The notes: generated by a model not told the origin, from the sequence alone. DNA of 64,000 bases from Streptomyces sp. H27-H5 (GCF_026627505.1 NZ_JAPNLK010000014.1:1-64000); one strand, 5' to 3'; positions 1 to 10,179 are shown, counted from the stretch's first letter. Program-made: numbers and translations.

Positions 1-150
1 CTTTTTCAAAGGAACCTCATCCACCGAAATGGACGGGGTATCAACTTTTGGCGTTGATTTTTGGCACGCTGTTGAGTTCTCAAGGAACGGACGCTTCCTT
101 TGTACTCACCCTCTCGGGCTTTCCTCCGGGCGCTTCCTTCGTTCTTGCGT
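1..150 (-). promoter_or_regulatory. rRNA operon leader with boxA-like antitermination element
   Basis: Read on the minus strand, this stretch is the transcribed leader of a ribosomal RNA operon whose 16S gene must lie just beyond the left edge. The key signal is TTCCTTGAGAACTCAACAG at about 69-87, which matches the conserved boxA/antitermination element of actinobacterial rrn leaders, followed by the typical segment with GCGTGCCAAAAATCAACGCC (49-68). A short stem (ATCAAC/GTTGAT, about 39-57) follows. No rRNA sequence itself is inside the window. The identification rests on recognised leader sequence, not on the rRNA gene. Confidence 0.8.
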
Positions 151-155
151 TTCCG

Positions 156-185
156 ACTCTATCAGAGTCAGTCTCGCTTGTTTCC
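156..185 (-). promoter_or_regulatory. rrn promoter, leader-proximal
   Basis: On the minus strand GGAAAC (180-185) stands 18 bp upstream of TAGAGT (156-161). The TAGAGT hexamer fits the -10 box of vegetative sigma factor promoters in Streptomyces rrn operons. It is the last of three similarly built promoters in front of the leader. Confidence 0.65.
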
Positions 186-232
186 GCCTTCCAGGTTCTT
201 CGCTTTCGCGTTTTCCCTTTCCGGCGATTCCA

Positions 233-262
233 ACTCTATCAGATCATTTCCGTGTCGTTTCC
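233..262 (-). promoter_or_regulatory. rrn promoter, middle
   Basis: GGAAAC (257-262) and TAGAGT (233-238) on the minus strand, again separated by exactly 18 bp. The surrounding bases resemble those of the promoter at 156-185, suggesting duplication of a promoter module. Confidence 0.65.
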
Positions 263-318
263 GACTTGGATTTGAATTCGATGGCCGTTGGAGGGCCTTT
301 CCCTTTCGGGTGGATCAG

Positions 319-349
319 ACTTTATCAGGTGTCCTGAGTGCTTGATTCC
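319..349 (-). promoter_or_regulatory. rrn promoter, distal
   Basis: TAAAGT (319-324) preceded at 19 bp by GGAATC (344-349) on the minus strand. The -10 box fits a vegetative promoter. The upstream element differs by one base from the GGAAAC of the other two promoters, and no consensus TTGACA is present. Confidence 0.55.
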
Positions 350-420
350 CACCCGCTCGCATGGTCGGTCGGGCACACGTGTGTGCCCGGGTCCGTGCGA
401 GGTGGAGACGTAAACGTACT

Positions 421-460
421 GGAGCGGGGCCCCCGGATGCAAATCCGGTTGCCCCGCTCC
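421..460. terminator. strong hairpin between rnj and the rrn promoters
   Basis: Arms GGAGCGGGGC (421-430) and GCCCCGCTCC (451-460) enclose a second perfect stem, CCGGAT/ATCCGG (433-438/443-448), with a GCAA loop. No T-run follows, as is common in high-GC actinobacteria. It lies 23 bp behind the rnj stop codon and probably insulates rnj from the rRNA promoters. A second short palindrome, GGGCACAC/GTGTGCCC, sits at 371-388. The rest of 350-482 shows no other feature. Confidence 0.7.
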
Positions 461-482
461 GATACGGGCGTTACGGCGAGGC

Positions 483-2168
483 TCAGACCTCGACGACGAC
501 CGGGAGGATCATCGGGCGGCGGCGGTAGCCGTCCGAGACCCACTTGCCCATGGTGCGGCGGATGAGCTGCTGGATCTGGTGCGGCTCGGCCACGCCGTCG
601 GCGCCGGCGCGCGCGATGGCTTCCTCGATCTTCGGCAGGACCGCGGTGAACGCCGAGTCCTCGATGCCGGAGCCTCGGGCCTGGATGTTCGGGCCGCTCA
701 CGACCTTGCCCGTGGTGCTGTCGACCACCACGTAGACCGAGATGATGCCCTCGTCGCCGAGGATGCGGCGGTCCTTGAGCGACGCCTCGGTGACGTCGCC
801 GACCGAGAGGCCGTCCACGTACACGTATCCGGCCTGGACCTTGCCCGAGATGCGGGCCTTGCCGTCGATCAGGTCGACGACCACGCCGTCCTCGGCGATG
901 ACGATGCGGTCCTTGGGGACACCCGTCATCGCGCCGAGCTCGGCGTTGGCGCGCAGGTGGCGCCACTCGCCGTGGACCGGCATCAGGTTCCGCGGCTTGC
1001 AGATGTTGTAGAAGTACAGCAGCTCGCCCGCGGAGGCGTGACCGGAGACGTGCACCTTGGCGTTGCCCTTGTGCACGACGTTGGCGCCCCATCGGGTCAG
1101 GCCGTTGATCACGCGGTAGACCGCGTTCTCGTTGCCCGGGATCAGGGACGACGCCAGGATCACCGTGTCGCCGGGGACGATCCGGATCTGGTGGTCGCGG
1201 TTCGCCATGCGGGACAGGGCCGCCATGGGCTCGCCCTGGGAACCCGTGCAGACCAGGACGACCTCGTGGGCCGGCAGGTCGTCGAGGGTCTTCACGTCCA
1301 CGACCAGGCCCGGCGGGACCTTCAGGTAGCCCAGGTCACGGGCGATGCCCATGTTGCGGACCATCGAGCGACCGACGAAGGCCACACGGCGGCCGTACTC
1401 GTGGGCCGCGTCGAGGATCTGCTGGATGCGGTGCACGTGGCTGGCGAAGCTGGCCACGATGATCCGGTTGTGGGCGTTCGCGAAGACCGTGCGCAGGACG
1501 TTGGAGATCTCGCGCTCGGGCGGGACGAAGCCCGGGACCTCGGCGTTCGTCGAGTCCGAGAGGAGGAGGTCGATGCCCTCCTCGCTCAGACGCGCGAAGG
1601 CGTGCAGGTCGGTGAGGCGCTTGTCCAGCGGCAACTGGTCCATCTTGAAGTCGCCGGTGCACACCACCATGCCGGCGCCGGTGCGGATGGCCACGGCCAG
1701 CGCGTCCGGGATGGAGTGGTTGACCGCGATGAACTCGCAGTCGAAGGGGCCCAGGTTCTCGCGCTCGCCTTCCTTCACCTCAAGGGTGTAGGGGCGGATG
1801 CGGTGCTCCTGGAGCTTCGCCTCGATCAGGGCGAGCGTCAGCTTGGAGCCGATCAGCGGGATGTCCGGCTTCTCCCGGAGGAGGTAGGGGACGGCGCCGA
1901 TGTGGTCCTCGTGACCGTGCGTGAGCACGATGCCCTCGATGTCGTCGAGGCGATCCCGGATGGACGAGAAGTCCGGCAGGATCAGGTCGATGCCCGGCTG
2001 CTCCTCTTCGGGGAAGAGGACGCCGCAGTCGACGATCAGCAGGCGACCGTCGAACTCGAAGACGGTCATGTTGCGGCCGATCTCGCCGAGGCCACCCAGG
2101 GGGGTGACCCGGAGGCCGCCCTTGGGGAGCTTCGGCGGCGGGCCCAGTTCAGGATGCGGATGGCTCAA
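483..2168 (-). CDS. rnj: ribonuclease J
   Basis: Endo/5'-exoribonuclease of the metallo-beta-lactamase/beta-CASP family, acting in mRNA decay and rRNA maturation in the cytoplasm. The 561-residue protein carries the zinc-binding motif HGHEDH at residues 84-89, a second His region (VNHSIPDA), the GDFKMDQ motif, the beta-CASP region with SDSTNAE, and a C-terminal dimerisation domain. A TTG start at 2168 is chosen because GAGGAG lies just upstream and the N-terminus then reads as in other Streptomyces RNase J proteins (SHPHPELG). A longer frame reaches 2225 but has no such support. It precedes dapA convergently in neither direction: both run leftwards, dapA upstream of rnj. Confidence 0.95.
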   Translation of the reverse strand: MSHPHPELGPPPKLPKGGLRVTPLGGLGEIGRNMTVFEFDGRLLIVDCGVLFPEEEQPGIDLILPDFSSIRDRLDDIEGIVLTHGHEDHIGAVPYLLREKPDIPLIGSKLTLALIEAKLQEHRIRPYTLEVKEGERENLGPFDCEFIAVNHSIPDALAVAIRTGAGMVVCTGDFKMDQLPLDKRLTDLHAFARLSEEGIDLLLSDSTNAEVPGFVPPEREISNVLRTVFANAHNRIIVASFASHVHRIQQILDAAHEYGRRVAFVGRSMVRNMGIARDLGYLKVPPGLVVDVKTLDDLPAHEVVLVCTGSQGEPMAALSRMANRDHQIRIVPGDTVILASSLIPGNENAVYRVINGLTRWGANVVHKGNAKVHVSGHASAGELLYFYNICKPRNLMPVHGEWRHLRANAELGAMTGVPKDRIVIAEDGVVVDLIDGKARISGKVQAGYVYVDGLSVGDVTEASLKDRRILGDEGIISVYVVVDSTTGKVVSGPNIQARGSGIEDSAFTAVLPKIEEAIARAGADGVAEPHQIQQLIRRTMGKWVSDGYRRRPMILPVVVEV

Positions 2169-2186
2169 AAGTGTCTCCTCACCACA

Positions 2187-2217
2187 CGCGCCACGTACCT
2201 CGTAGGCACGTGGCGCG
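2187..2217. promoter_or_regulatory. hairpin between dapA and rnj
   Basis: Arms CGCGCCACGT (2187-2196) and ACGTGGCGCG (2208-2217) form a perfect 10-bp stem with an 11-base loop. The stem ends about 19 bases before the TTG start of rnj on the minus strand, so it could terminate dapA transcription or act as a stem in the rnj 5' leader. The sequence alone does not decide between these. Confidence 0.55.
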
Positions 2218-2281
2218 CATGTCATTCGTGCACTTGCTTATGCGGTTTCGGATTGTGCTTGTTCAGTTGTGAAGTCTGTTG

Positions 2282-3181
2282 TCAGAGCTGTACCCCGCCG
2301 GCGGCAAGATCGATCTTGAGCTGCGCCGTCTCTTCTCCGGTCAGCTCGACGAGCGGGAGCCGGAGCGGGCCGGCGGGAAGTCCCTGCAGGCCGAGGGCGC
2401 CCTTGGTGGTGATGACGCCCTGCGTGCGGAACATGCCGGTGAAGACGGGGAGCAGCTTCTGGTGGATCTCGGTGGCCTTCTGGACGTCGCCGCCCAGGTG
2501 GGCGTCGAGCATCGCGCGGAGTTCGGGGGTGACCACGTGGCTGACCACGGAGACGAATCCGACCGCGCCGACCGACAGGAGGGGCAGGTTCAGCATGTCG
2601 TCGCCGGAGTACCAGGCCAGACCGCTCTGGGCGATGGCCCAGCTGGCGCGGCCCAGGTCACCCTTGGCGTCCTTGTTGGCAACGATACGGGGGTGCTCGG
2701 CCAGCCGGACGAGCGTTTCGGTGTTGATCGGGACACCGCTGCGGCCGGGGATGTCGTAGAGCATGACGGGCAGCTCGGTGGCGTCCGCGATCGCCGTGAA
2801 GTGCCGGTAGAGGCCTTCCTGCGGCGGCTTGCTGTAGTACGGCGTCACCGCGAGCAGGCCGTGGGCGCCGGTGCGCTCCGCCTGACGGGCGAGTTCGAGG
2901 GTGTGCCGGGTGTCGTTGGTGCCGATGCCCGCCACCACGTGGGCGCGGTCGCCGACGGCTTCGAGTACGGCTCGTACGAGGTCGTTTTTCTCCGCGTCGG
3001 TGGTGGTCGGCGACTCACCGGTGGTGCCGTTGATGATCAGGCCGTCGTTGCCTGCGTCCACCAGGTGGACGGCGAGCTGCTGCGCGCCGTCGAGGTCGAG
3101 TGCGCCATCAGCCGTGAACGGCGTGATCATGGCGGTGAGGACCCGCCCGAAGGGGGTCTGCGGAGTCGAGATCGGAGCCAT
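2282..3181 (-). CDS. dapA: 4-hydroxy-tetrahydrodipicolinate synthase
   Basis: Condenses pyruvate with aspartate semialdehyde, the first committed step of the lysine/diaminopimelate pathway. The 299-residue TIM-barrel shows the pyruvate-binding GTTGE (52-56), the Tyr of YDIPGR (142) and the Schiff-base Lys in VANKDAKGD (about 170). The start at 3181 (MAPISTPQTP) gives the usual family length. It has no clear Shine-Dalgarno sequence, but TAGCGT lies about 7 bases upstream and could drive a leaderless transcript. A second ATG at 3205 has GAGGGG upstream and would add 8 residues. dapB lies 2.5 kb away on the same strand. Confidence 0.95.
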   Translation of the reverse strand: MAPISTPQTPFGRVLTAMITPFTADGALDLDGAQQLAVHLVDAGNDGLIINGTTGESPTTTDAEKNDLVRAVLEAVGDRAHVVAGIGTNDTRHTLELARQAERTGAHGLLAVTPYYSKPPQEGLYRHFTAIADATELPVMLYDIPGRSGVPINTETLVRLAEHPRIVANKDAKGDLGRASWAIAQSGLAWYSGDDMLNLPLLSVGAVGFVSVVSHVVTPELRAMLDAHLGGDVQKATEIHQKLLPVFTGMFRTQGVITTKGALGLQGLPAGPLRLPLVELTGEETAQLKIDLAAGGVQL

Positions 3182-3247
3182 GGGTAACACGCTACTCGCT
3201 GCCATGCTCGCGGTGTCCCCTCGGGGGACGTGAACCGAGTGTTGGAG

Positions 3248-3285
3248 CCCGGCACTGCCTGCTCGGGGGTTCAAGCAGTGCCGGG
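3248..3285. terminator. hairpin downstream of thyX
   Basis: An 11-bp perfect stem CCCGGCACTGC (3248-3258) / GCAGTGCCGGG (3275-3285) lies between thyX and dapA on the minus strand. It probably terminates the thyX transcript and separates it from dapA. Confidence 0.6.
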
Positions 3286-3380
3286 TCCGTTTGATCAGCC
3301 TAGATGAACTTTACGAAACGCCGCAATACGGACACTTGGGACTTGCGCCGCACATCTGTGCGCCGGGCGTGGCTCCGGCC

Positions 3381-4121
3381 TTACGGGGCAACGCGACCGT
3401 TCGCGTTGTACGCGGCGTACGTGAGCGGCATGAGACCGGCCCAGTGCCGCTCCATCTTCTCGCCGACCATCTCGATCTCCCGCTGCGGGAAGGACGGGGT
3501 GGTCGCCAGCTCGTGCTGGGTGCGCAGTCCGAGGAAGTGCATCAGCGAGCGCGCGTTGCAGGTGGCGTACATCGAGGAGAAAAGTCCGACCGGCAGGACC
3601 GAACGGGCAACCTCCCGGGCCACGCCCGCCGCCAGCATCTCCTGGTAGGCCCGGTAGGCCTGGACGTAGGAGTCCTCCATGACGCGGCTGGTCAGCTCCT
3701 GCTGCGCGGCGGTTCCCTCGACGAAGACGTACTTGCCCGGGCGGCCCTCCTGGATCAGCTTGCGATCCGCGTCCGGGACGTAGAAGACCGGCTCCAGCTC
3801 CCTGTAGCGGCCCGATTCCTCGTTGTAGGACCAGCCGACGCGGTGCCGCATGAACTCGCGGAACACGAAGATCGGGGCACTGATGAAGAAGGTCATCGAG
3901 TTGTGCTCGAAGGGGCTGCCGTGGCGGTCGCGCATCAGATAGTTGATGAGGCCCTTGGAGCGCTCGGGGTCCTTCTGGAGCTCCTCCAGGGACTGCTCGC
4001 CGGCCGTGGAGACACGGGCGGCCCACAGCACGTCGGAGTCGGCGGCGGAGTGCTTCACCAGCTCCACCGTCACGTCACTGCGGAAGCTGGGTTTCAGGTC
4101 TGAAGCGGCGTTCTCGCTCAC
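3381..4121 (-). CDS. thyX: flavin-dependent thymidylate synthase
   Basis: Makes dTMP from dUMP with methylene-tetrahydrofolate and FAD/NADPH, unrelated in fold to ThyA. The 246-residue protein carries the ThyX signature RHRVGWSYNEESGRY at residues 92-106. It has one residue more between RHR and the SxN part than the textbook RHRx7S spacing. The motif HGSPFEHN (67-74) for substrate binding is also present. The start ATG at 4121 fits the family length. Upstream, 4122-4346 is a divergent non-coding region toward the plus-strand genes. Confidence 0.95.
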   Translation of the reverse strand: MSENAASDLKPSFRSDVTVELVKHSAADSDVLWAARVSTAGEQSLEELQKDPERSKGLINYLMRDRHGSPFEHNSMTFFISAPIFVFREFMRHRVGWSYNEESGRYRELEPVFYVPDADRKLIQEGRPGKYVFVEGTAAQQELTSRVMEDSYVQAYRAYQEMLAAGVAREVARSVLPVGLFSSMYATCNARSLMHFLGLRTQHELATTPSFPQREIEMVGEKMERHWAGLMPLTYAAYNANGRVAP

Positions 4122-4346
4122 CGGGGGTCCTTCCGAACGGTATTACCTGGGGCGCGCCCACTCTACGGCGCGGGGAACGGCTCGATTCCCAGGCCGGGGC
4201 GGTGGCGGGGTCACCCGTACAGCTGACGCTCCGCCACGTGATTCGGTGAATGTTCCGATTCGCGGCACGGATCGGGGACTTCGGACGTCTTACCTGGAGA
4301 ACGCACCACGTGGCCCGCGGGCCCTGACCGTGAGGAGAGTGCCTCC

Positions 4347-4586
4347 ATGTTTCGCCGGCGCGAACCCGTCCCCTTCGCCTTCGTCGCCGAGGCCGACCGA
4401 TTCCGCAGTAACGTCACTCCACCGCCGCGAGAGAGTCTGGCCAAGACGCAGATCGCCGCCCGTACGCTGGTCGGACTGACCGTGGTGGCGGGGCTCGTCG
4501 GCTCGCTGCTCTTCGGCATGCCGGCACTGCAGCCGCACAAGGCGCCCCAGAAGTCACAGCAGTCGGAGGCGTCCGAGGGGCGGTAG
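4347..4586 (+). CDS. small single-pass membrane protein, hypothetical
   Basis: A 79-residue protein of unknown function. A polar N-terminal half (residues 1-35) is followed by one hydrophobic segment, about 37-58 (ARTLVGLTVVAGLVGSLLFG), and a short Gln/Ser-rich tail. The ATG at 4347 has a good ribosome site, GAGGAGAG, 8-10 bases upstream. It reads toward the PH-domain membrane protein that starts 48 bp downstream, so the two may be co-transcribed. The gene is small but the ribosome site and codon usage support it. Confidence 0.8.
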   Translation: MFRRREPVPFAFVAEADRFRSNVTPPPRESLAKTQIAARTLVGLTVVAGLVGSLLFGMPALQPHKAPQKSQQSEASEGR

Positions 4587-4634
4587 CCTCACGGGCACAG
4601 CCCAACCGAACGTGCATGTGAGTGAGGTCCAGCC

Positions 4635-5189
4635 GTGCCCCTGCCCTTCTTGACGGCCGACGGCGTCTTCGACGCGCACGAAGAAGAGACACTGCCCCAC
4701 GACGATCCCGACCGTTGGCGGCGGCCCTACCGTCCCGGTCCCTGGCGGGTCGCCGTCGCGGCGCTGCTGCTGCTGCTCTCCGCCTTCATGCTCCTGGCCA
4801 CGATGATCGTCGCCTTCGCGGGCACCTGGGGCGGGGCGTTGCTCTCCCTGGCGGCCGCGCTCGCCGTGGTCGGCGCGACCCTGCGCCTGCTGCGCATGGG
4901 TGTCTGGGTGAGTCGTACGGGGCTGCGCCGGGTGGCGTTCTTCGGGACGCGCTCGGTCGCCTGGAGCAAGATCGACAGCATTCGCACCGTGCAGCAGCCG
5001 GTGCGCTGGCTCGGACTGCCGAGGACCGTGCAGGGTCAGGCCCTGACCGCGGCGGCGCGCGACGGCGCCGAACTGCCGGTGCTCCTGACCGACCACAACG
5101 CCGATTTCCTGGCCCGGTCCGAGGCTTTCGACCGGGCCGCCGGGATGGTGGAGGCGTGGGCCGACGAGTACCGGGCCGTCCCCGCCTGA
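4635..5189 (+). CDS. membrane protein with PH-like (bPH) domain
   Basis: A 184-residue protein. The N-terminal 40 residues are polar. Two transmembrane segments follow (about 37-60 and 64-84, AALLLLLSAFMLLATMIVAFA and a second Ala/Leu-rich stretch). The cytosolic part from 88 (GVWVSRTGLRRVAFFGTRSVAWSKI) resembles the bacterial PH domain that often follows paired membrane helices. The GTG start at 4635 has GAGGTCC upstream. The exact function is not known. It ends against a convergent minus-strand gene with a shared hairpin. Confidence 0.8.
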   Translation: MPLPFLTADGVFDAHEEETLPHDDPDRWRRPYRPGPWRVAVAALLLLLSAFMLLATMIVAFAGTWGGALLSLAAALAVVGATLRLLRMGVWVSRTGLRRVAFFGTRSVAWSKIDSIRTVQQPVRWLGLPRTVQGQALTAAARDGAELPVLLTDHNADFLARSEAFDRAAGMVEAWADEYRAVPA

Positions 5190-5209
5190 GCCGTCCCCGG
5201 CGCACGTGG

Positions 5210-5240
5210 AGCCCGTACGGGAATCAGACCTGTACGGGCT
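5210..5240. terminator. bidirectional hairpin between convergent genes
   Basis: Arms AGCCCGTAC (5210-5218) and GTACGGGCT (5232-5240) form a 9-bp perfect stem. The right arm overlaps the last codons and stop of the minus-strand gene at 5224, so the hairpin serves both converging genes. Confidence 0.55.
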
Positions 5241-5676
5241 TTCCGTCGTGCAGGGCGATGGCGCGCTGCATGGCCTTGCGGGCCCGCGGGGTATCGCGGG
5301 CGTCGTGGTAGGCCACGGCGAGCCGGAACCAGCTGCGCCAGTCGCCCGGCGCGTCCTCGGTCTCGACCTTGCGGCGCGCGAAGACCTCGTCGGCGGAGTC
5401 CCGCAGGATCCGCCCGTACTGGTCCCGCTCCAGCTCGTCCGCCGGCAGGGCGCCCTCGGCCTCCAGCTCGGCGGCGAGCTGGTTGGCCTTGGTGACGAAC
5501 CGCGTGTTCTTCCAGAGGAACCAGATGCCGATGACCGGCAGGACCAGCACGGACAGGCCCATGGTGACGGTGAGCCAGGTGCCGTGCTGAAGCAGCATCA
5601 GGCCCCGGCTACCGACCAGGACGAAGTAGACGACCAGGACGGCGGCCGTGAGGAAGTACGTGATCTTCGCGCGCAT
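5224..5676 (-). CDS. membrane protein with a short helical-repeat tail
   Basis: A 150-residue protein with two hydrophobic segments (about 5-27 and 35-55) and a cytosolic C-terminal half of about 90 residues. Its end (DWRSWFRLAVAYHDARDTPRARKAMQRAIALHD) has the pattern of a tetratricopeptide-like helix pair. The function is unknown. It starts 19 bp behind dapB on the same strand, so it is very likely the second gene of a dapB operon. Confidence 0.82.
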   Translation of the reverse strand: MRAKITYFLTAAVLVVYFVLVGSRGLMLLQHGTWLTVTMGLSVLVLPVIGIWFLWKNTRFVTKANQLAAELEAEGALPADELERDQYGRILRDSADEVFARRKVETEDAPGDWRSWFRLAVAYHDARDTPRARKAMQRAIALHDGKPVQV

Positions 5677-5695
5677 GGGTACTACTGCCTGCTCA

Positions 5696-6475
<780 letters not shown>

Positions 6476-6531
6476 TCACAGGGCCGGGTGCCGGCCGGCC
6501 GGGGCGGACCGGCACCCGGGAACCCAGGATC

Positions 6532-7911
6532 TCAGGCGACCGCTTCGTCGAGGCGGGCGGCCTGCTTCTCCTTCAACGGTCCGATCACGGCGAGCGACGG
6601 CTTGTGGGCCAGCACGTCCTGCGCGACGGCCCGGACGTCGTCCGGGGTCACGGCCGCGATCCGGGCCAGCATGTCGTCGACCGACATCTGGTCGCCCCAG
6701 CACAGCTCGCTCTTGCCGATCCGGTTCATGATGGCACCGGTGTCCTCCAGGCCGAGGACCGTGGAGCCGGACAGCTGGCCGACGGCCCGCCTGATCTCCT
6801 CGTCCGTGAGCCCGTCCGAGGCGACCTTGTCCAGCTCGTCCCGGCAGATCCGCAGCACGTCGTGGACCTGGCTGGGCCGGCAGCCGGCGTACACGCCGAA
6901 CAGGCCGGTGTCGGCGAAGCCCGAGGTGTACGAGTACACGCTGTAGGCGAGGCCGCGCTTCTCGCGGACCTCCTGGAACAGCCGGGAGGACATGCCGCCG
7001 CCGAGGGCGGTGTTCAGCACGCCCAGCGCCCAGCGGCGCTCGTCGGTGCGGGCGAGGCCGGGCATGCCGAGGACCACGTGGGCCTGCTCGGTCTTGCGGT
7101 TGACCAGTTCGACGCGGCCGGCGGTGCGGATCCGCTTGGTGCCGCCGCGCGGGCCGATCGGCTCGGCGTCGGTGCGACCCAGGGCGCCGGCCTTCTCGAA
7201 GGCCGCGCGGACCTGACGTACGACCTTGTTGTGGTCGACGTTGCCGGCCGCGGCCACGACCAGGTGGGTCGGGTCGTAGTGCTTCTTGTAGAAGCGGCGG
7301 ATCCGGTCGGCGCCGAGCGCGTTGATCGTCTCCACGGTGCCGAGGACGGGACGGCCCAGCGGGCTGTCGCCGAACATGGTCTGCGCGAACAGGTCGTGCA
7401 CGCAGTCGCCCGGGTCGTCCTCGGTCATGGCGATCTCTTCGAGGATGACGCCGCGCTCGGCGTCGACGTCCTCCTCGCGGATCAGCGAGCCGGTGAGCAT
7501 GTCGCAGACCACGTCGATGGCCAGCGGCAGGTCGGTGTCGAGCACCCGTGCGTAGTAGCAGGTGTACTCCTTCGCCGTGAAGGCGTTCATCTCGCCGCCG
7601 ACCGCGTCGATCGCGGAGGAGATGTCGAGGGCACTGCGCTTGTCGGTGCCCTTGAAGAGGAGGTGCTCCAGGTAGTGCGTGGCGCCGTTGAGCGTGGGCG
7701 TCTCGTCCCGGGAGCCCACGTTCGCCCAGATGCCGAAGGTGGCGGAGCGGACGGAGGGCAGCGTCTCGGTGACGATGCGCAGTCCGCCGGGCAGGACCGT
7801 GCGCCGGACGGTGCCGATGCCGTTCTGCCCCTTGAGCAGGGTTTGGGTACGGGCGACGGCCCGCCCCTCCGAAGAGGGGCGGGCCGTCACACGGGAACTA
7901 CGCGACGTCAC
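6532..7911 (-). CDS. M16 family zinc metallopeptidase
   Basis: A 459-residue peptidase of the pitrilysin/mitochondrial-processing-peptidase type. The inverted zinc motif HYLEH is at residues 79-83, with the downstream acidic partner region [10 protein letters not shown], and the second M16 domain ([21 protein letters not shown]) is intact. Its ATG at 7911 overlaps the TGA stop of pnp (ATGA), so it is translationally coupled to PNPase. Which proteins it cleaves cannot be told from sequence. This pnp-M16 pairing is a standing feature of Streptomyces. Confidence 0.92.
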   Translation of the reverse strand: MTSRSSRVTARPSSEGRAVARTQTLLKGQNGIGTVRRTVLPGGLRIVTETLPSVRSATFGIWANVGSRDETPTLNGATHYLEHLLFKGTDKRSALDISSAIDAVGGEMNAFTAKEYTCYYARVLDTDLPLAIDVVCDMLTGSLIREEDVDAERGVILEEIAMTEDDPGDCVHDLFAQTMFGDSPLGRPVLGTVETINALGADRIRRFYKKHYDPTHLVVAAAGNVDHNKVVRQVRAAFEKAGALGRTDAEPIGPRGGTKRIRTAGRVELVNRKTEQAHVVLGMPGLARTDERRWALGVLNTALGGGMSSRLFQEVREKRGLAYSVYSYTSGFADTGLFGVYAGCRPSQVHDVLRICRDELDKVASDGLTDEEIRRAVGQLSGSTVLGLEDTGAIMNRIGKSELCWGDQMSVDDMLARIAAVTPDDVRAVAQDVLAHKPSLAVIGPLKEKQAARLDEAVA

Positions 7912-10130
7912 TTGTCGGAGTCGTCCTTGTCAGCGTCGGCGTCGGCTGCTTCGCCCTCGACCACGGGGACGAGGGAGAGCTTGCCGCGGGAGTCGATCTC
8001 GGCGATCTCGACCTGGACCTTGGTGCCGACCGCGAGCACGTCCTCGACGTTCTCCACGCGCTTGCCACCGGCGAGCTTGCGGATCTGCGAGATGTGCAGC
8101 AGGCCGTCCTTGCCCGGCATGAGGGAGACGAAGGCACCGAAGGTGGTGGTCTTGACGACCGTACCCAGGTAGCGCTCGCCGACCTCCGGCATGGTCGGGT
8201 TGGCGATCTGGTTGATCGTGGCGCGGGCGGCCTCGGCGGCCGGGCCGTCGGCGGCACCGATGTAGATGGTGCCGTCGTCCTCGATCGTGATCTCGGCGCC
8301 GGTGTCCTCCTGGATCTGGTTGATCATCTTGCCCTTGGGGCCGATGACCTCACCGATCTTGTCCACCGGGATCTTGACGGTGATGATCCGGGGGGCGTTC
8401 GGGGACATCTCGTCCGGCGTGTCGATCGCTTCCATCATCACGTCGAGGATGTGGAGGCGGGCGTCGCGGGCCTGCTTGAGGGCGGCGGCCAGAACCGAGG
8501 CCGGGATGCCGTCGAGCTTGGTGTCCAGCTGGAGCGCGGTGACGAACTCCTTGGTGCCGGCGACCTTGAAGTCCATGTCGCCGAAGGCGTCCTCCGCACC
8601 GAGGATGTCGGTGAGGGCGACGTAGTGGGTCTTGCCGTCGATCTCCTGCGAGATCAGACCCATGGCGATGCCGGCGACGGGGGCCTTGAGGGGCACACCG
8701 GCGTTCAGCAGCGACATGGTGGAGGCGCAGACCGAGCCCATGGACGTCGAGCCGTTGGAGCCGAGGGCCTCGGACACCTGACGGATCGCGTAGGGGAACT
8801 CCTCGCGCGTCGGGAGGACCGGCACGATCGCGCGCTCGGCGAGCGCGCCGTGGCCGATCTCGCGGCGCTTCGGCGAACCGACGCGGCCGGTCTCGCCGAC
8901 GGAGTACGGCGGGAAGTTGTAGTTGTGCATGTAGCGCTTGCGGGTCACCGGGGAGAGGGTGTCCAGCTGCTGCTCCATGCGGAGCATGTTGAGGGTGGTG
9001 ACGCCCAGGATCTGGGTCTCGCCACGCTCGAACAGCGCCGAGCCGTGCACGCGCGGGATGGCCTCGACCTCGGCGGCGAGGGTACGGATGTCCGTGATCC
9101 CGCGGCCGTCGATGCGGACCTTGTCCTTGATGACGCGCTCGCGCACCAGGGCCTTGGTGAGGCTGCGGTAGGCGGCGGAGATCTCCTTCTCGCGGCCCTC
9201 GAAGGCCGGGAGGAGCTTCTCGGCGGCGATCTCCTTGACGCGGTCCAGCTCGGCCTCGCGGTCCTGCTTGCCCGCGATGGTCAGCGCCTGGGAGAGCTCG
9301 CCCTTGACGGCGGCCGAGAGGGCCTCGTACACGTCGTCCTGGTAGTCCAGGAAGACCGGGAACTCGCCCTCGGGCTTGGCGGCCTTGGCGGCCAGGTCGG
9401 CCTGGGCCTTGCAGAGGACCTTGATGAAGGGCTTCGAGGCGTCGAGGCCGGCGGCCACGACCTCCTCGGTCGGCGCCTCGGCGCCGCCCTTGACCAGGGC
9501 GATGGTCTTCTCGGTGGCCTCGGCCTCGACCATCATGATCGCGACGTCGCCGTCCTCCAGGACGCGACCCGCGACGACCATGTCGAAGACGGCGTCCTCG
9601 AGCTCGGTGTGCGTCGGGAAGGCGACCCACTGGCCGCGGATCAGCGCGACGCGGACGCCGCCGATCGGGCCGGAGAAGGGCAGGCCGGCCAGCTGGGTGG
9701 ACGCGGAGGCGGCGTTGATCGCCACGACGTCGTACAGGTGGTCGGGGTTGAGCGCCATGATCGTCGCGACGACCTGGATCTCGTTGCGCAGGCCCTTCTT
9801 GAAGGACGGGCGCAGCGGGCGGTCGATCAGGCGGCAGGTGAGGATCGCGTCCTCGGAGGGCCGGCCCTCGCGACGGAAGAAGGAGCCGGGGATCTTGCCG
9901 GCCGCGTACTGCCGCTCCTCGACGTCCACCGTGAGGGGGAAGAAGTCGAGCTGGTCCTTGGGCTTCTTCGACGCGGTGGTGGCGGACAGCACCATCGTGT
10001 CGTCGTCCAGGTAGGCAACGGCGGAGCCGGCGGCCTGGCGGGCCAGACGGCCCGTCTCGAAGCGGATGGTGCGGGTGCCGAAGGAACCGTTGTCAATGAC
10101 GGCCTCGGCGTAGTGGGTCTCGTTCTCCAC
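7908..10130 (-). CDS. pnp: polynucleotide phosphorylase (PNPase)
   Basis: A phosphorolytic 3'-5' exoribonuclease and RNA polymerase; in Streptomyces it was also described as guanosine pentaphosphate synthetase I. The 740-residue protein has two RNase PH domains (the second with [16 protein letters not shown]), a KH domain ([15 protein letters not shown]) and a C-terminal S1 domain ([18 protein letters not shown]) with an acidic tail. The GTG at 10130 ([11 protein letters not shown]) is preferred over ATG 10145 because GGAG sits 8-11 bases upstream and it matches known Streptomyces starts. It lies behind rpsO in the classic rpsO-pnp arrangement. Confidence 0.95.
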   Translation of the reverse strand: MENETHYAEAVIDNGSFGTRTIRFETGRLARQAAGSAVAYLDDDTMVLSATTASKKPKDQLDFFPLTVDVEERQYAAGKIPGSFFRREGRPSEDAILTCRLIDRPLRPSFKKGLRNEIQVVATIMALNPDHLYDVVAINAASASTQLAGLPFSGPIGGVRVALIRGQWVAFPTHTELEDAVFDMVVAGRVLEDGDVAIMMVEAEATEKTIALVKGGAEAPTEEVVAAGLDASKPFIKVLCKAQADLAAKAAKPEGEFPVFLDYQDDVYEALSAAVKGELSQALTIAGKQDREAELDRVKEIAAEKLLPAFEGREKEISAAYRSLTKALVRERVIKDKVRIDGRGITDIRTLAAEVEAIPRVHGSALFERGETQILGVTTLNMLRMEQQLDTLSPVTRKRYMHNYNFPPYSVGETGRVGSPKRREIGHGALAERAIVPVLPTREEFPYAIRQVSEALGSNGSTSMGSVCASTMSLLNAGVPLKAPVAGIAMGLISQEIDGKTHYVALTDILGAEDAFGDMDFKVAGTKEFVTALQLDTKLDGIPASVLAAALKQARDARLHILDVMMEAIDTPDEMSPNAPRIITVKIPVDKIGEVIGPKGKMINQIQEDTGAEITIEDDGTIYIGAADGPAAEAARATINQIANPTMPEVGERYLGTVVKTTTFGAFVSLMPGKDGLLHISQIRKLAGGKRVENVEDVLAVGTKVQVEIAEIDSRGKLSLVPVVEGEAADADADKDDSDK

Positions 10131-10162
10131 TAGCGATATCTCCATTTTCGTCGTCTCCGTCC

Positions 10163-10179
10163 GTCACCCGTGTGGTGAC
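10163..10179. promoter_or_regulatory. short hairpin in the pnp leader
   Basis: GTCACC and GGTGAC form a 6-bp stem with a 5-base loop about 35-50 bases ahead of the pnp start on the minus strand. It lies in the rpsO-pnp intergenic region and may take part in the post-transcriptional control known for PNPase mRNAs. This function is inferred only. Confidence 0.35.

Noticed and set aside
579..2759. A 726-codon plus-strand open frame opposite rnj and dapA
   Set aside because: It covers two clear minus-strand genes and shows no domain of its own.
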